Below are positions 17,427 through 25,412 of a DNA stretch of 64,000 nucleotides, piece by piece (position 1 is the stretch's first letter; the number at the start of each line of letters is the position of its first letter). Made by a program: the position numbers and the translations under genes. The DNA comes from an uncultured Halomonas sp. (lineage in GTDB: Bacteria; Pseudomonadota; Gammaproteobacteria; Pseudomonadales; Halomonadaceae). Under the pieces are notes generated by a model. That model was not told the origin of the DNA. It saw nothing but the letters and a program-made list of their open reading frames with translations, and did not search any database. The stretch lies in the NCBI RefSeq assembly GCF_947500835.1, contig NZ_CANMTQ010000009.1, forward strand, positions 1-64,000. The letters run 5' to 3'.

Positions 17427-18281
17427 ATGGCGGAAGAAGTCGAACTTAAATTGGCACTAAGCGATACCGCCGCGACCTTTCTGTTGCGGCACGAACTGCT
17501 CGATGCACCACCCCGCCGGGAGTGCCTGTCCAACACCTATTACGACACGCCTGAAGGGGCACTTGAATCCGCTCGCGCCGCGTTGCGTGTTCGTCGCACG
17601 CCCAAAGGCAACCTGCAGACACTCAAGACCGCTGGCAGTGGATCCGGGGGGCTTTCCGTGCGCGGTGAATGGGAGTGGCAAATCGAAGGCGATGAGCTGG
17701 ATCTCGCCGGCCTGGCTGAGCTGCCCCCCATAAAAACCCTGGACGATGCGGCCCTTGACGCGCTCGAGCCACGCTTTGCCACGGATTTCGAGCGCTGCCG
17801 CTGGCTGCTCGACACCGAGAGTGCCAGCATCGAGGTCGCATTCGATCAGGGAAGTATTCGCGCTGCCGGGCAGTGCGTTGCCATCAACGAACTGGAGCTC
17901 GAACTCAAACGCGGCCAGCCCTCTTCACTGTGGCAACTCGCCCAGACATTTGCCGAACAAGTGCCACTGCGACCGTCCATTATCAGCAAGGCCGAACGCG
18001 GTATGGCGTTGGACAAGGGCCATTGGTCATGCGGCGCCCCTGGCGCGAGCCTTAATGCCCGGATCGATCATGCCTCACGCTTGCTCGATCTCTACCGCGA
18101 CACTCAAGAGCGACGCTTTCTGGAACAGGCAATCCATCTTTACCGGGACATGGCCAATGACGATGTGCTGAGCGCTGCAACCCGGCATCATGCCCAGGTG
18201 CTAAGGGACATGCTCACGCATCCTGGCTGGCTGACCATCGCTTTTGGTCAGCATAGCCTGAGCCTGCAACAGACAATCTGA
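17427..18281 (+). CDS. CYTH-domain protein, probable inorganic triphosphatase
   Basis: 284 residues. The N-terminus carries the CYTH signature EVELKLAL (ExExK), and the tunnel residues expected for the fold follow: NTYYDTP, LRVRRT, ELELELKRG and SKAERG. CYTH proteins such as E. coli YgiF hydrolyse tripolyphosphate using divalent metal. YgiF also has a C-terminal CHAD domain, but here the roughly 80 residues after the CYTH fold are too short for a full CHAD. Start ATG 17427 is preferred over the in-frame GTG at 17424. It is divergent from the DUF47-pit phosphate operon, which suits a phosphate-related role. Confidence 0.82.
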   Translation: MAEEVELKLALSDTAATFLLRHELLDAPPRRECLSNTYYDTPEGALESARAALRVRRTPKGNLQTLKTAGSGSGGLSVRGEWEWQIEGDELDLAGLAELPPIKTLDDAALDALEPRFATDFERCRWLLDTESASIEVAFDQGSIRAAGQCVAINELELELKRGQPSSLWQLAQTFAEQVPLRPSIISKAERGMALDKGHWSCGAPGASLNARIDHASRLLDLYRDTQERRFLEQAIHLYRDMANDDVLSAATRHHAQVLRDMLTHPGWLTIAFGQHSLSLQQTI

Positions 18282-18299
18282 ATATCAAGGAGCCCGATT

Positions 18300-19196
18300 T
18301 TGCCATCTCCGTTACGCCCTGACGGCATGGATCTGCGTACCTGGCTGTTCCAACAGATCTTCGAGTCGGATACCCGGCTCGCCAAGTGTTTCGATATCGC
18401 TTTGATGGGCTTGATTCTACTCAGCGTCATCGTGGTCATGCTGGACAGCGTGGCGACTCTGCATGCGCGTTATGGAACACTGTTTTATGGGATGGAATGG
18501 GCATTCACGCTCATCTTCACCCTCGAGCTGGCGCTGAGACTTTACTGCCTGGACCACCCGCTGCGCTATCTGAAAAGCTTTTATGGCGTCATCGACCTTC
18601 TATCGATCCTGCCTACCTGGCTGAGCCTGCTCATACCCGGCGCGCAGTCGCTCCTGGTGGTCAGAATATTGCGGGTACTGCGGGTCTTTCGTGTCTTGCG
18701 ACTCATGGAGTTTCTGGGTGAAGGCAAGATACTGGTGCAATCGCTGCGACGCAGTTTTCGCAAGATTCTGATGTTCCTGTCCACGGTATTGATGCTGGTG
18801 ATCATCTTCGGCTCGATGATCTATCTGATCGAACCACCTGAGGCGGGTTTTACCAGTATTCCTCGCGCCATCTATTGGGCCATCGTGACCCTGACCACCG
18901 TGGGCTACGGCGATATCACGCCGCTGACGCCCTTGGGACAGTTTTTATCCTCGGTGGTCATGATCATGGGCTACGCCATCCTCGCCGTACCGACCGGGGT
19001 GTTTTCCGCCGAGATGATGCGCTCGATCCGGGAGCAGCGCTATTCCGACGAGGCCTGCCCGGGCTGCGGGCTTGAAGAACACGAGCGGGGTGCCCGTTAT
19101 TGCAAACGCTGCGGCGCTTGGCTTGATGAGGAAAGTGAGGATCCACGCAAGAAGAAGCAGGACGGTGAATCCCCGCAAGCAGCGCCTACCGACTAG
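18300..19196 (+). CDS. Voltage-gated K+ channel with C-terminal zinc ribbon
   Basis: 298-residue Kv-type channel: S1-S3 (residues 25-110), an S4 sensor with regularly spaced arginines (RILRVLRVFRVLRLMEF), a pore helix and the selectivity filter TLTTVGYGDITPL. S6 is followed by a cytoplasmic tail holding CPGCG and YCKRCG, a two-CxxC zinc ribbon, and a charged end. Such ribbons are not part of the basic KvAP-like architecture and suggest a regulatory metal or partner site. TTG 18300 is chosen because AAGGAG lies 7 bases upstream; ATG 18327 is the alternative. It starts 18 bases after the CYTH gene and is probably co-transcribed. Confidence 0.88.
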   Translation: MPSPLRPDGMDLRTWLFQQIFESDTRLAKCFDIALMGLILLSVIVVMLDSVATLHARYGTLFYGMEWAFTLIFTLELALRLYCLDHPLRYLKSFYGVIDLLSILPTWLSLLIPGAQSLLVVRILRVLRVFRVLRLMEFLGEGKILVQSLRRSFRKILMFLSTVLMLVIIFGSMIYLIEPPEAGFTSIPRAIYWAIVTLTTVGYGDITPLTPLGQFLSSVVMIMGYAILAVPTGVFSAEMMRSIREQRYSDEACPGCGLEEHERGARYCKRCGAWLDEESEDPRKKKQDGESPQAAPTD

Positions 19197-19240
19197 CCAG
19201 CAAAATGCCACCTCGGGCAGCATTCCGAAAACCGATGTGC

Positions 19241-19861
19241 TCAGCGAAAAGGCGCGGTATCGCCACGACCTTCGCGCAGGATGACCGGCGGAATCTCGCG
19301 CAGATCGATCACGCTGGTAGGCTCAAAAGAGCAGGCGCCACCATCGATGATCAGCTCGAGATGAGCGTCATAGCGCTCGCGAATCTCTTCCGCATCGGTC
19401 ATGGGCAGCTCTTCGCCCACCGGGATCAGGGTCACGCTCATTAGCGGCCCACCCAGAGCCTCGAGCAGGGCGTGGGTGATGCGATGATCCGGCACCCGCA
19501 CACCGATGGAACGACGCTTGGGATGCAGCAACAGTCGCGGCACTTCGCTGGTGGCATCGAGGATGAAGGTATAAGCACCCGGGGTGTTGTTCTTGAGCAG
19601 ACGAAAGGCGTCGTTATCAACCTTGGCATAGGTGCCAATCTCGGAAAGATCGGAACACACCAGGGTGAAGTTGTGCTTGTCGTCCAGTGAACGCAGCCAT
19701 TTGATCTTCTCGATTGCCTTCTTCTCCCCCAGATGACAACCCAGTGCATAGCCGGAGTCTGTGGGGTAGGCAATCACCCCGCCCTGACGAATGATGGAGA
19801 CGGCCTGATCAATCAGGCGTTTCTGGGGATTTTCAGGATGAATCTGGAAGAACTGGGTCAT
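19241..19861 (-). CDS. yciO: Sua5/YciO/YrdC/YwlC-family protein YciO
   Basis: 206-residue member of the YrdC-fold family (QGGVIAYPTDSGYALGC, SIGVRVPDH, then SVTLIPVGEEL and a C-terminal SVIDLREIPPVILREGRGD). TsaC/YrdC makes threonylcarbamoyl-AMP for tRNA t6A. YciO is a paralogue whose exact role is less certain. ATG 19861 has a Shine-Dalgarno (AGGAG) 5 bases upstream. Downstream neighbour of the PHP nuclease gene, the same yciV-yciO pairing seen in E. coli. Confidence 0.9.
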   Translation of the reverse strand: MTQFFQIHPENPQKRLIDQAVSIIRQGGVIAYPTDSGYALGCHLGEKKAIEKIKWLRSLDDKHNFTLVCSDLSEIGTYAKVDNDAFRLLKNNTPGAYTFILDATSEVPRLLLHPKRRSIGVRVPDHRITHALLEALGGPLMSVTLIPVGEELPMTDAEEIRERYDAHLELIIDGGACSFEPTSVIDLREIPPVILREGRGDTAPFR

Positions 19862-19931
19862 GACCACTCCTGGCGTAATTAATGAAGAATTTCTGTAGCA
19901 CTTATTGACCAGCTTATCTGGTTATGCGATT

Positions 19932-20819
19932 TCAGCCAGCAAAGTCTCTCATTCTCGGGTGACACCACACCGGCGGCAAAGCACACCGGGGTGCCGGACT
20001 CATGCTACCCGGCGCCAGATGGCCACCGGGAAAATGAAAGTCGCTGCCCAGGGAGCCATAGAGGCCGCGTTCGTCAAGCTGGCGTGCCAGGTCTCGGGTA
20101 ACGTCTGCATTCTGAAAACCGCTGACCAGCTCTGCCGCCTCGCCCCCTGCCTCAGTGAAGGCATCGAGCAGCAGTCCGCGTTTACGGCGCGTCAGGCCAT
20201 AGCGCAGCGGATGCGCCAGCACCGCTATCCCGCTGCTTTGAAGCGTCCAATCGATCACATCGCTCAGATACGGCCAGTGCGCCTTGACGTCGCCACGCTT
20301 GCCGGCGCCCAGGTGCTTCTTGAAGGCCGTGGTCATGTCCGGCACGATTCCGGCCTCCACCAGCGCCCGGGCGAAATCCGGCCGTCCCAGCGGGCGCTCG
20401 CTGCCGGCTTGTTCTCGCGCCTGGGCCAGCGCATTCTCAAGCCCTATCGCTTCGAGACGACGAGCGATCTCCTTACTGCGGGCAATGCGGGCCTCAGCTT
20501 GAGTCGCCAATGCCTCGTTCATTTCAGCGCTTAAGCCTGTCGGCAACAATGCCACTACATGGATCGTCATGCCGCGCCACTGGGCGGAAAGCTCCGCAGC
20601 AGGCAATAGTCGTATGCCTAGCCGTTCTGCCGCTGCGCTTGCCTCGTCGACGCCGGCCAGGGTGTCGTGATCCGTCAACGCCATGTGGGTGACGCCTCGG
20701 GAATGGCAGAGGGCAACCAGCGCACCGGGGGTGAGCGCACCGTCCGAGGCAGTGGAGTGCATGTGCAGATCGAGACCGGAAACCGCGTCGAGCGTATCGG
20801 GAAGGGAGTTCATGGGCAT
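19932..20819 (-). CDS. rnm: PHP-domain 5'-3' exonuclease (RNase AM, YciV/TrpH)
   Basis: 295 residues. Metal ligands of the PHP fold are visible in DLHMHSTASDGAL, LTDHDTLAGVDEA, PAAELSAQW, VLAHPLRY and GSDFHFPGG. E. coli YciV (RNase AM) hydrolyses 3',5'-bisphosphates and matures rRNA 5' ends. The start is taken at ATG 20819 (MPMNSLPD); ATG 20813 is equally possible. It is in a minus-strand pair with yciO and divergent from yciB. Confidence 0.9.
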   Translation of the reverse strand: MPMNSLPDTLDAVSGLDLHMHSTASDGALTPGALVALCHSRGVTHMALTDHDTLAGVDEASAAAERLGIRLLPAAELSAQWRGMTIHVVALLPTGLSAEMNEALATQAEARIARSKEIARRLEAIGLENALAQAREQAGSERPLGRPDFARALVEAGIVPDMTTAFKKHLGAGKRGDVKAHWPYLSDVIDWTLQSSGIAVLAHPLRYGLTRRKRGLLLDAFTEAGGEAAELVSGFQNADVTRDLARQLDERGLYGSLGSDFHFPGGHLAPGSMSPAPRCALPPVWCHPRMRDFAG

Positions 20820-20923
20820 GACGCCACCCGGCGTCTTTGTCAGAATGTTGTCGGAATAGAAGCGACATGGTGCGCGCGCCGGCAATCCGGGTCAATGGCA
20901 CCTCTTTAACAAGGGATTTTGCA

Positions 20924-21466
20924 ATGAAGCTACTGCTGGACTTTCTTCCCATCGCGATCTTCTTCGCGGTTTATCATCTGAGCAGCGATATCGTGCTGGC
21001 GACGCTGGTGCTGATCCCCGCGACCCTGGTCCAGATGGCCTTTATCTGGTGGTGTTATAAAAAGCTCGAGAAGATGCACCTGATCACTCTTGGGCTGTTG
21101 ATTCTGCTGGGTGGCGCAACGGTTGCGTTTCGCGATCCAGCATTCATCCAATGGAAGCCGACCGCGGTCAACGCCTTATTTGCCTTGGCCTTTCTTCTTT
21201 CACCCCTGTTTGGCGGCAAGACTCTGGCTGAGCGCATGATGGGCAAAGCCATTCAGCTACCTGGCACGATCTGGACACGCCTCAATCTGGCCTGGGCTAG
21301 CTTTTTCCTGGCCATGGCAGTGCTCAACGTCTACGTTTTCAAGACCTTCAGCGAAGCCACCTGGGTCAACTTCAAGCTCTTTGGCATGCTGGGGCTGACC
21401 CTTGTATTCGTGCTGGCCCAGGGGATTTACCTGAGCCGTCACATGACGGTTCAACCCAGGTCCTGA
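20924..21466 (+). CDS. yciB: Inner-membrane-spanning protein YciB (septation protein A family)
   Basis: 180-residue inner-membrane protein with five or six predicted TM segments, beginning [19 protein letters not shown]. Family hallmarks: [27 protein letters not shown], then [11 protein letters not shown] and [10 protein letters not shown]. YciB homologues affect septation and envelope integrity (IspA in Shigella). ATG 20924 has an AAGGG ribosome site; the frame extends upstream without homology. Followed by yciI, as in E. coli. Confidence 0.93.
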   Translation: MKLLLDFLPIAIFFAVYHLSSDIVLATLVLIPATLVQMAFIWWCYKKLEKMHLITLGLLILLGGATVAFRDPAFIQWKPTAVNALFALAFLLSPLFGGKTLAERMMGKAIQLPGTIWTRLNLAWASFFLAMAVLNVYVFKTFSEATWVNFKLFGMLGLTLVFVLAQGIYLSRHMTVQPRS

Positions 21467-21521
21467 GCCACGCACTACGACTTCTAACATCACACTCTCA
21501 CTATTACGAAAGGCCTCCGCC

Positions 21522-21821
21522 ATGCTCTACGCCATCATCAGTGAAGATGTAAACGATAGCCTGGAAAAACGCCAGGGCGCGCGCCCGGCGCACCTGGCAC
21601 GCCTGGAAACGTTACGTAACGAGGGCCGCCTGGTGATCGCGGGACCCCACCCCGCCGTCGACACGGAAAATCCCGGCGATGCCGGCTTCAGTGGCAGCCT
21701 GATCATTGCCGAGTTCAATGACCTGGACGCCGCTAGAGCCTGGGCGGATGCGGACCCCTATGTGGAGGCCGGTGTCTACGCCAAGGTGACGGTGAAGCCT
21801 TTCAAGAAGGTGTTGCCCTGA
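21522..21821 (+). CDS. yciI: YciI family protein
   Basis: 99-residue ferredoxin-like-fold protein. It starts [17 protein letters not shown] and shows the conserved R-x-x-HL (ARPAHLARL), the GPHPA stretch and [22 protein letters not shown]. The conserved His-Asp pair suggests an enzyme, but no reaction is established for the family. It lies 55 bases after yciB with an AAAGG ribosome site and is probably co-transcribed with it. Confidence 0.93.
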   Translation: MLYAIISEDVNDSLEKRQGARPAHLARLETLRNEGRLVIAGPHPAVDTENPGDAGFSGSLIIAEFNDLDAARAWADADPYVEAGVYAKVTVKPFKKVLP

Positions 21822-21931
21822 ACCATGCCCGAAATCATTGCTATCGAGACCTATCTTGAGTAGGGACAAGGCCTTGATGTGAATATTCGCGCATGATGTC
21901 TTTTCATGAGCAAGACAAGGATGGCGTTTCG

Positions 21932-22696
21932 ATGCAGTTGCTGAATGGAAAGAAGGGCCTGGTCATAGGCATTGCCAACGACAAGTCCATTGCCGCAGGC
22001 TGTGCCCGTGCCTTTTCCGAAGCAGGGGCGGAACTGGCAATCACCTACCTGAACGATAGCGCCAAACCCTTCGTACAACCCGTAGCCGATACAGTCCATG
22101 CCACCATCTTCCAGGCACTGGACGTGGAAGACGAGCACGCGCTCGATGCGCTTTTCGAGCGCATCCATAGTGAGTGGGGGCAGCTCGACTTCGTGCTGCA
22201 CTCCGTTGCCTATTGTCCCAAGGAGGATCTACATGGGCGCGTCACGGATTGCTCCCGGGCAGGTTTCGCCCAGGCCATGGATATCTCCGTGCATTCCTTC
22301 CTGCGCATGGCCCGCCACGCTGAGCCCCTCATGAAGCAGGGTGGCTGCCTGCTTACGGTGAGCTACTACGGCGCCGACAAGGTCATCGATCACTACAACA
22401 TCATGGGCCCGGTCAAGGCAGCACTTGAAGCGACCACCCGATACATGGCGGCGGAGCTTGGCGCTTCGGGGATACGCGTCAATGCCTTGTCACCCGGGCC
22501 GATAGAAACCCGTGCCGCGTCGGGTATCGTGCATTTCGACACCTTGATCGACGAAGCGCGAGAACGCGCACCGGTGAGACGACTGGTAACCATCGAAGAG
22601 GTTGGCGACATGGCCACTTTCCTGGTTTCCGACCGAGCTCGTTCGGTTACCGGCAACGTTGCCTTCATCGATGGGGGCCATAATGTCATGGCGTGA
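21932..22696 (+). CDS. fabI: Enoyl-[acyl-carrier-protein] reductase (NADH)
   Basis: 254-residue short-chain dehydrogenase-fold enzyme of fatty-acid elongation. The N-terminal cofactor motif is KKGLVIGIANDKSIAAGCA, with the catalytic Tyr-(6)-Lys in YNIMGPVK and a substrate-loop segment RVNALSPGPIETRAASGI. These are FabI features, not FabG. ATG 21932 (MQLLNGKKGLVIG) is favoured over the upstream in-frame ATGs at 21893 and 21896 because homology begins there. Relative to E. coli FabI several residues around the triclosan pocket look different, so another enoyl-reductase subclass is possible. Confidence 0.85.
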   Translation: MQLLNGKKGLVIGIANDKSIAAGCARAFSEAGAELAITYLNDSAKPFVQPVADTVHATIFQALDVEDEHALDALFERIHSEWGQLDFVLHSVAYCPKEDLHGRVTDCSRAGFAQAMDISVHSFLRMARHAEPLMKQGGCLLTVSYYGADKVIDHYNIMGPVKAALEATTRYMAAELGASGIRVNALSPGPIETRAASGIVHFDTLIDEARERAPVRRLVTIEEVGDMATFLVSDRARSVTGNVAFIDGGHNVMA

Positions 22697-22764
22697 TGGG
22701 CTCTTGTTTTTGATCTTGCCGACATTTTTCAGTTGGATGTTTATTACATCAGGAGGTCTACCCC

Positions 22765-23943
22765 ATGAGCGATGTTCTGCTTGTCATCAATACCGGCTCA
22801 TCATCAATCAAACTGGCCGTCTATGATCTGAACGATCATGAGAATCCACGCTGGAGAGGCGAGATCGAAGGAATCGGCCGGACGCCGAGATACTCTTCGC
22901 GTACCGGTGAAAAAACCAACGAAGAGGTAACCGTACCCTCTGACGTTTCGCACAAGCACAGACCGCTGATCAAATGGATGCTCACGCGTTTTCAGCAAGA
23001 AGAACCGACCCTCAATGTGATTGCAGCGGGCCATCGTGTCGTTCACGGTGGACGCAATTTCAACACGCCGGTGCGCGTGAACTCATCGGTAATGGAAGAG
23101 CTGCACAGCCTCAGTGCGCTGGCGCCCAGCCACCAGCCGCACAATCTGGCGGGCATTCAGGCCGTCACCGAGGTCTGGCCCGACATACCTCAAGTAGCCT
23201 GCTTCGATACTGCCTTTCACCGTACCCAGCCGCGCATTGCGCAGCTCTTTGCTCTGCCCCATCGGTTGGCGGAGGAAGGCGTGCTGCGTTACGGCTTTCA
23301 CGGCCTGTCTTACGAATACATTGCCAGTGTGCTGCCGGAGTACCTGGGTGAGCGCGCCGAAGGCCGTATCATCGTTGCCCATCTGGGCCATGGCGCGAGT
23401 CTCTGCGCCATGTACAACCGAAAGAGCATTGCGACCAGCATGGGCTTTACCGCGCTGGACGGTTTGGTGATGGGCAAGCGCTGCGGTGATATCGATCCTG
23501 GCGTGGTGCTCTATCTGCTGCGGGATCGTGACATGAGCCTGCCCCAGGTTGCTACCTTGCTAAGCCATGAGTCGGGACTTCTTGGCATCTCGGGTATCAG
23601 CGACGACATGCGCGATCTGATAGACAACGAGGAGCCACGAGCAAAAGATGCGGTGGAGCTGTTCGTCTACCGGGCCCTGTCACAGATAGGCGCGCTCATC
23701 GCACAGCTGAAAGGACTGGACGGGCTTGTCTTCACCGCCGGGATCGGGGAGCACTCACCCGAGATACGCGCGCGAATCATGGAAGGCCTTGCCTGGATGG
23801 GGGTACGCCTCGATGAGCAGGCCAACGATCGGAGCGAGTCCTGTATCAGCATGCCGGACAGTGCACTATCGGTCCATGTCATCGCCACGGATGAAGAAGG
23901 CATCATCGCTCGAGACACGTTACGGTTGATCGAGCGCTCCTGA
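22765..23943 (+). CDS. ackA: Acetate kinase (first of two tandem copies)
   Basis: 392-residue ASKHA-fold kinase interconverting acetate + ATP with acetyl phosphate + ADP. Motifs: VINTGSSSIKLAVYD, AGHRVVHGG, FDTAFH, the catalytic-His and Arg region RYGFHGLSYEYIA, GHGASLCAM and TAGIGEHSPEIRARI. AGGAGG lies 9 bases upstream of ATG 22765. A second acetate kinase follows at 24143 with roughly 60% visible identity. No pta is in the window, so the metabolic partner is unknown; an alternative is phosphotransacetylase elsewhere or a phosphoketolase route. Confidence 0.93.
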   Translation: MSDVLLVINTGSSSIKLAVYDLNDHENPRWRGEIEGIGRTPRYSSRTGEKTNEEVTVPSDVSHKHRPLIKWMLTRFQQEEPTLNVIAAGHRVVHGGRNFNTPVRVNSSVMEELHSLSALAPSHQPHNLAGIQAVTEVWPDIPQVACFDTAFHRTQPRIAQLFALPHRLAEEGVLRYGFHGLSYEYIASVLPEYLGERAEGRIIVAHLGHGASLCAMYNRKSIATSMGFTALDGLVMGKRCGDIDPGVVLYLLRDRDMSLPQVATLLSHESGLLGISGISDDMRDLIDNEEPRAKDAVELFVYRALSQIGALIAQLKGLDGLVFTAGIGEHSPEIRARIMEGLAWMGVRLDEQANDRSESCISMPDSALSVHVIATDEEGIIARDTLRLIERS

Positions 23944-23977
23944 TGCCATTGTAACCTAACGCGAAATATAGCCCTAT

Positions 23978-24006
23978 TTGGGTTCTCTATTCGACTTTTG
24001 TATAAT
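23978..24006 (+). promoter_or_regulatory. Promoter of the second acetate kinase
   Basis: -35 TTGGGT (23978-23983), 17-base spacer, perfect -10 TATAAT (24001-24006). It gives the second copy its own transcript with a leader of about 130 nt. Confidence 0.65.
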
Positions 24007-24032
24007 AGCTCCTATCGTTTAACCTGCTAAGA

Positions 24033-24055
24033 AAGCGCCGAGTCATTCGGCGCTT
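24033..24055 (+). terminator. Hairpin between the acetate kinases (terminator or leader hairpin)
   Basis: Nine-bp perfect stem AAGCGCCGA/TCGGCGCTT with a GTCAT loop, followed by CTCTCTCG. The weak U-tract makes it a doubtful terminator for the first ackA. It sits only about 20 nt after the predicted start of the second transcript, so it may instead shape that leader. Confidence 0.5.
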
Positions 24056-24142
24056 CTCTCTCGACCGCGGTGCCAGCCTTCGTTTTTTCTATTCAGCATT
24101 GCTCACCGCGCCATTTTGCGTCCTTTGTTCAAGGATCTTTTA

Positions 24143-25339
24143 ATGACCGATGTCATGCTTGTTCTCAATGCCGGATCGTCTTCCGTCAAGGCTGCCGCTT
24201 ACTCTTTCGACGCTCCCGCTACCCTGCTCTGGAAAGGTAGTATCAGCGGTATCGGCGGCGCCCCACTTTATGAAGCCAAACTAGGTAGCGCTGCAGGGGA
24301 AACCGTGATCCTGGATGCTGAGGACATGCCTCAGACTCATGGCCCACTGATCCGCTGGATGTTGAAGCGTCTACGTCACGAGATGCCGTCGCTGAACATC
24401 GTTGCGGCAGGCCACCGGGTGGTGCACGGCGGGCGTTACTTCGATGCCCCGGTCCTGATTGGCGATGATGTGCTGGAAACCCTGCATAGCCTGAGCGAGC
24501 TGGCGCCGGGACACCAACCGCATAACCTGAGCGGCATTCACGCGATCAGAGACACTTGGCCCGAAATCCCCCAGGTTGCCTGCTTCGATACCGCCTTTCA
24601 CCGCAGCCAGCCCAAGGTTGCTCAAACCTTCGCGCTACCACGGCGTTTTGCGGAGCAGGGCATGGTGCGTTATGGCTTTCACGGCCTCTCCTACGAATAT
24701 ATCGCCAGCACCCTGCCTGACCATGCAGGCCCAAAGGCCAACGGCCGCTTCATTGTTGCCCACTTGGGCCATGGGGCTAGCCTATGCGCCATCGAAAAAG
24801 GTCGTAGCGTCGCTACCACCATGGGCTTCACCGTGCTGGACGGCCTGATGATGGGCAAGCGCTGTGGCAGCATCGACCCCGGCCTCATCTTGCACTTGCT
24901 GCGTCATCAAGGCATGAACGCCCAGGAAGTCGAACTGATGTTGCGCCGGGAGTCCGGGCTGCTGGGCGTCTCCGGCATCAGCGACGATATGCGCGATCTG
25001 GTGGCGAGCGACGACCCCCACGCCCGGGAGGCCATCGACCTATTCGTTCATAGCATCGTCTCCAATGCAGGCTCCCTCATCGCTCAGATGGGCGGTCTGG
25101 ATGGATTTGTCTTCACTGCGGGTATCGGAGAGCATTCCCCCCTGATTCGGGAAGAAGTCATCAAGAAACTCGCCTGGCTGGGCATGCGCCTTGATCCAGT
25201 GGCCAACGAGGCCAGTGCGGCGCGCATCAGTACCGATGATAGTGATTTGCCGGTCTTCGTCATTCCCACTGATGAAGAAGGTACTATCGCAGAACATACG
25301 CGCCTTCTGACTCGGCGCGCCACGGTGGCCGCCGTATAG
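24143..25339 (+). CDS. ackA: Acetate kinase (second tandem copy)
   Basis: 398-residue paralogue of the gene at 22765. It retains all catalytic segments: LNAGSSSVKAAAYS, AGHRVVHGG, RYGFHGLSYEYIA, GHGASLCAI and TAGIGEHSPLIREEV. ATG 24143 has an AAGGATC ribosome site and fits the family start; the frame is open to 24116. Divergence is spread through the protein, so the duplication is not recent. Both copies look functional. Different promoters suggest separate regulation. Confidence 0.93.
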   Translation: MTDVMLVLNAGSSSVKAAAYSFDAPATLLWKGSISGIGGAPLYEAKLGSAAGETVILDAEDMPQTHGPLIRWMLKRLRHEMPSLNIVAAGHRVVHGGRYFDAPVLIGDDVLETLHSLSELAPGHQPHNLSGIHAIRDTWPEIPQVACFDTAFHRSQPKVAQTFALPRRFAEQGMVRYGFHGLSYEYIASTLPDHAGPKANGRFIVAHLGHGASLCAIEKGRSVATTMGFTVLDGLMMGKRCGSIDPGLILHLLRHQGMNAQEVELMLRRESGLLGVSGISDDMRDLVASDDPHAREAIDLFVHSIVSNAGSLIAQMGGLDGFVFTAGIGEHSPLIREEVIKKLAWLGMRLDPVANEASAARISTDDSDLPVFVIPTDEEGTIAEHTRLLTRRATVAAV

Positions 25340-25412
25340 CCTGTGCCAACAGGACGTTCAACCCTGTGTATAAATTCGCAGAGCTTACTCACAGATGCTG
25401 TGAGTAAGTCTG

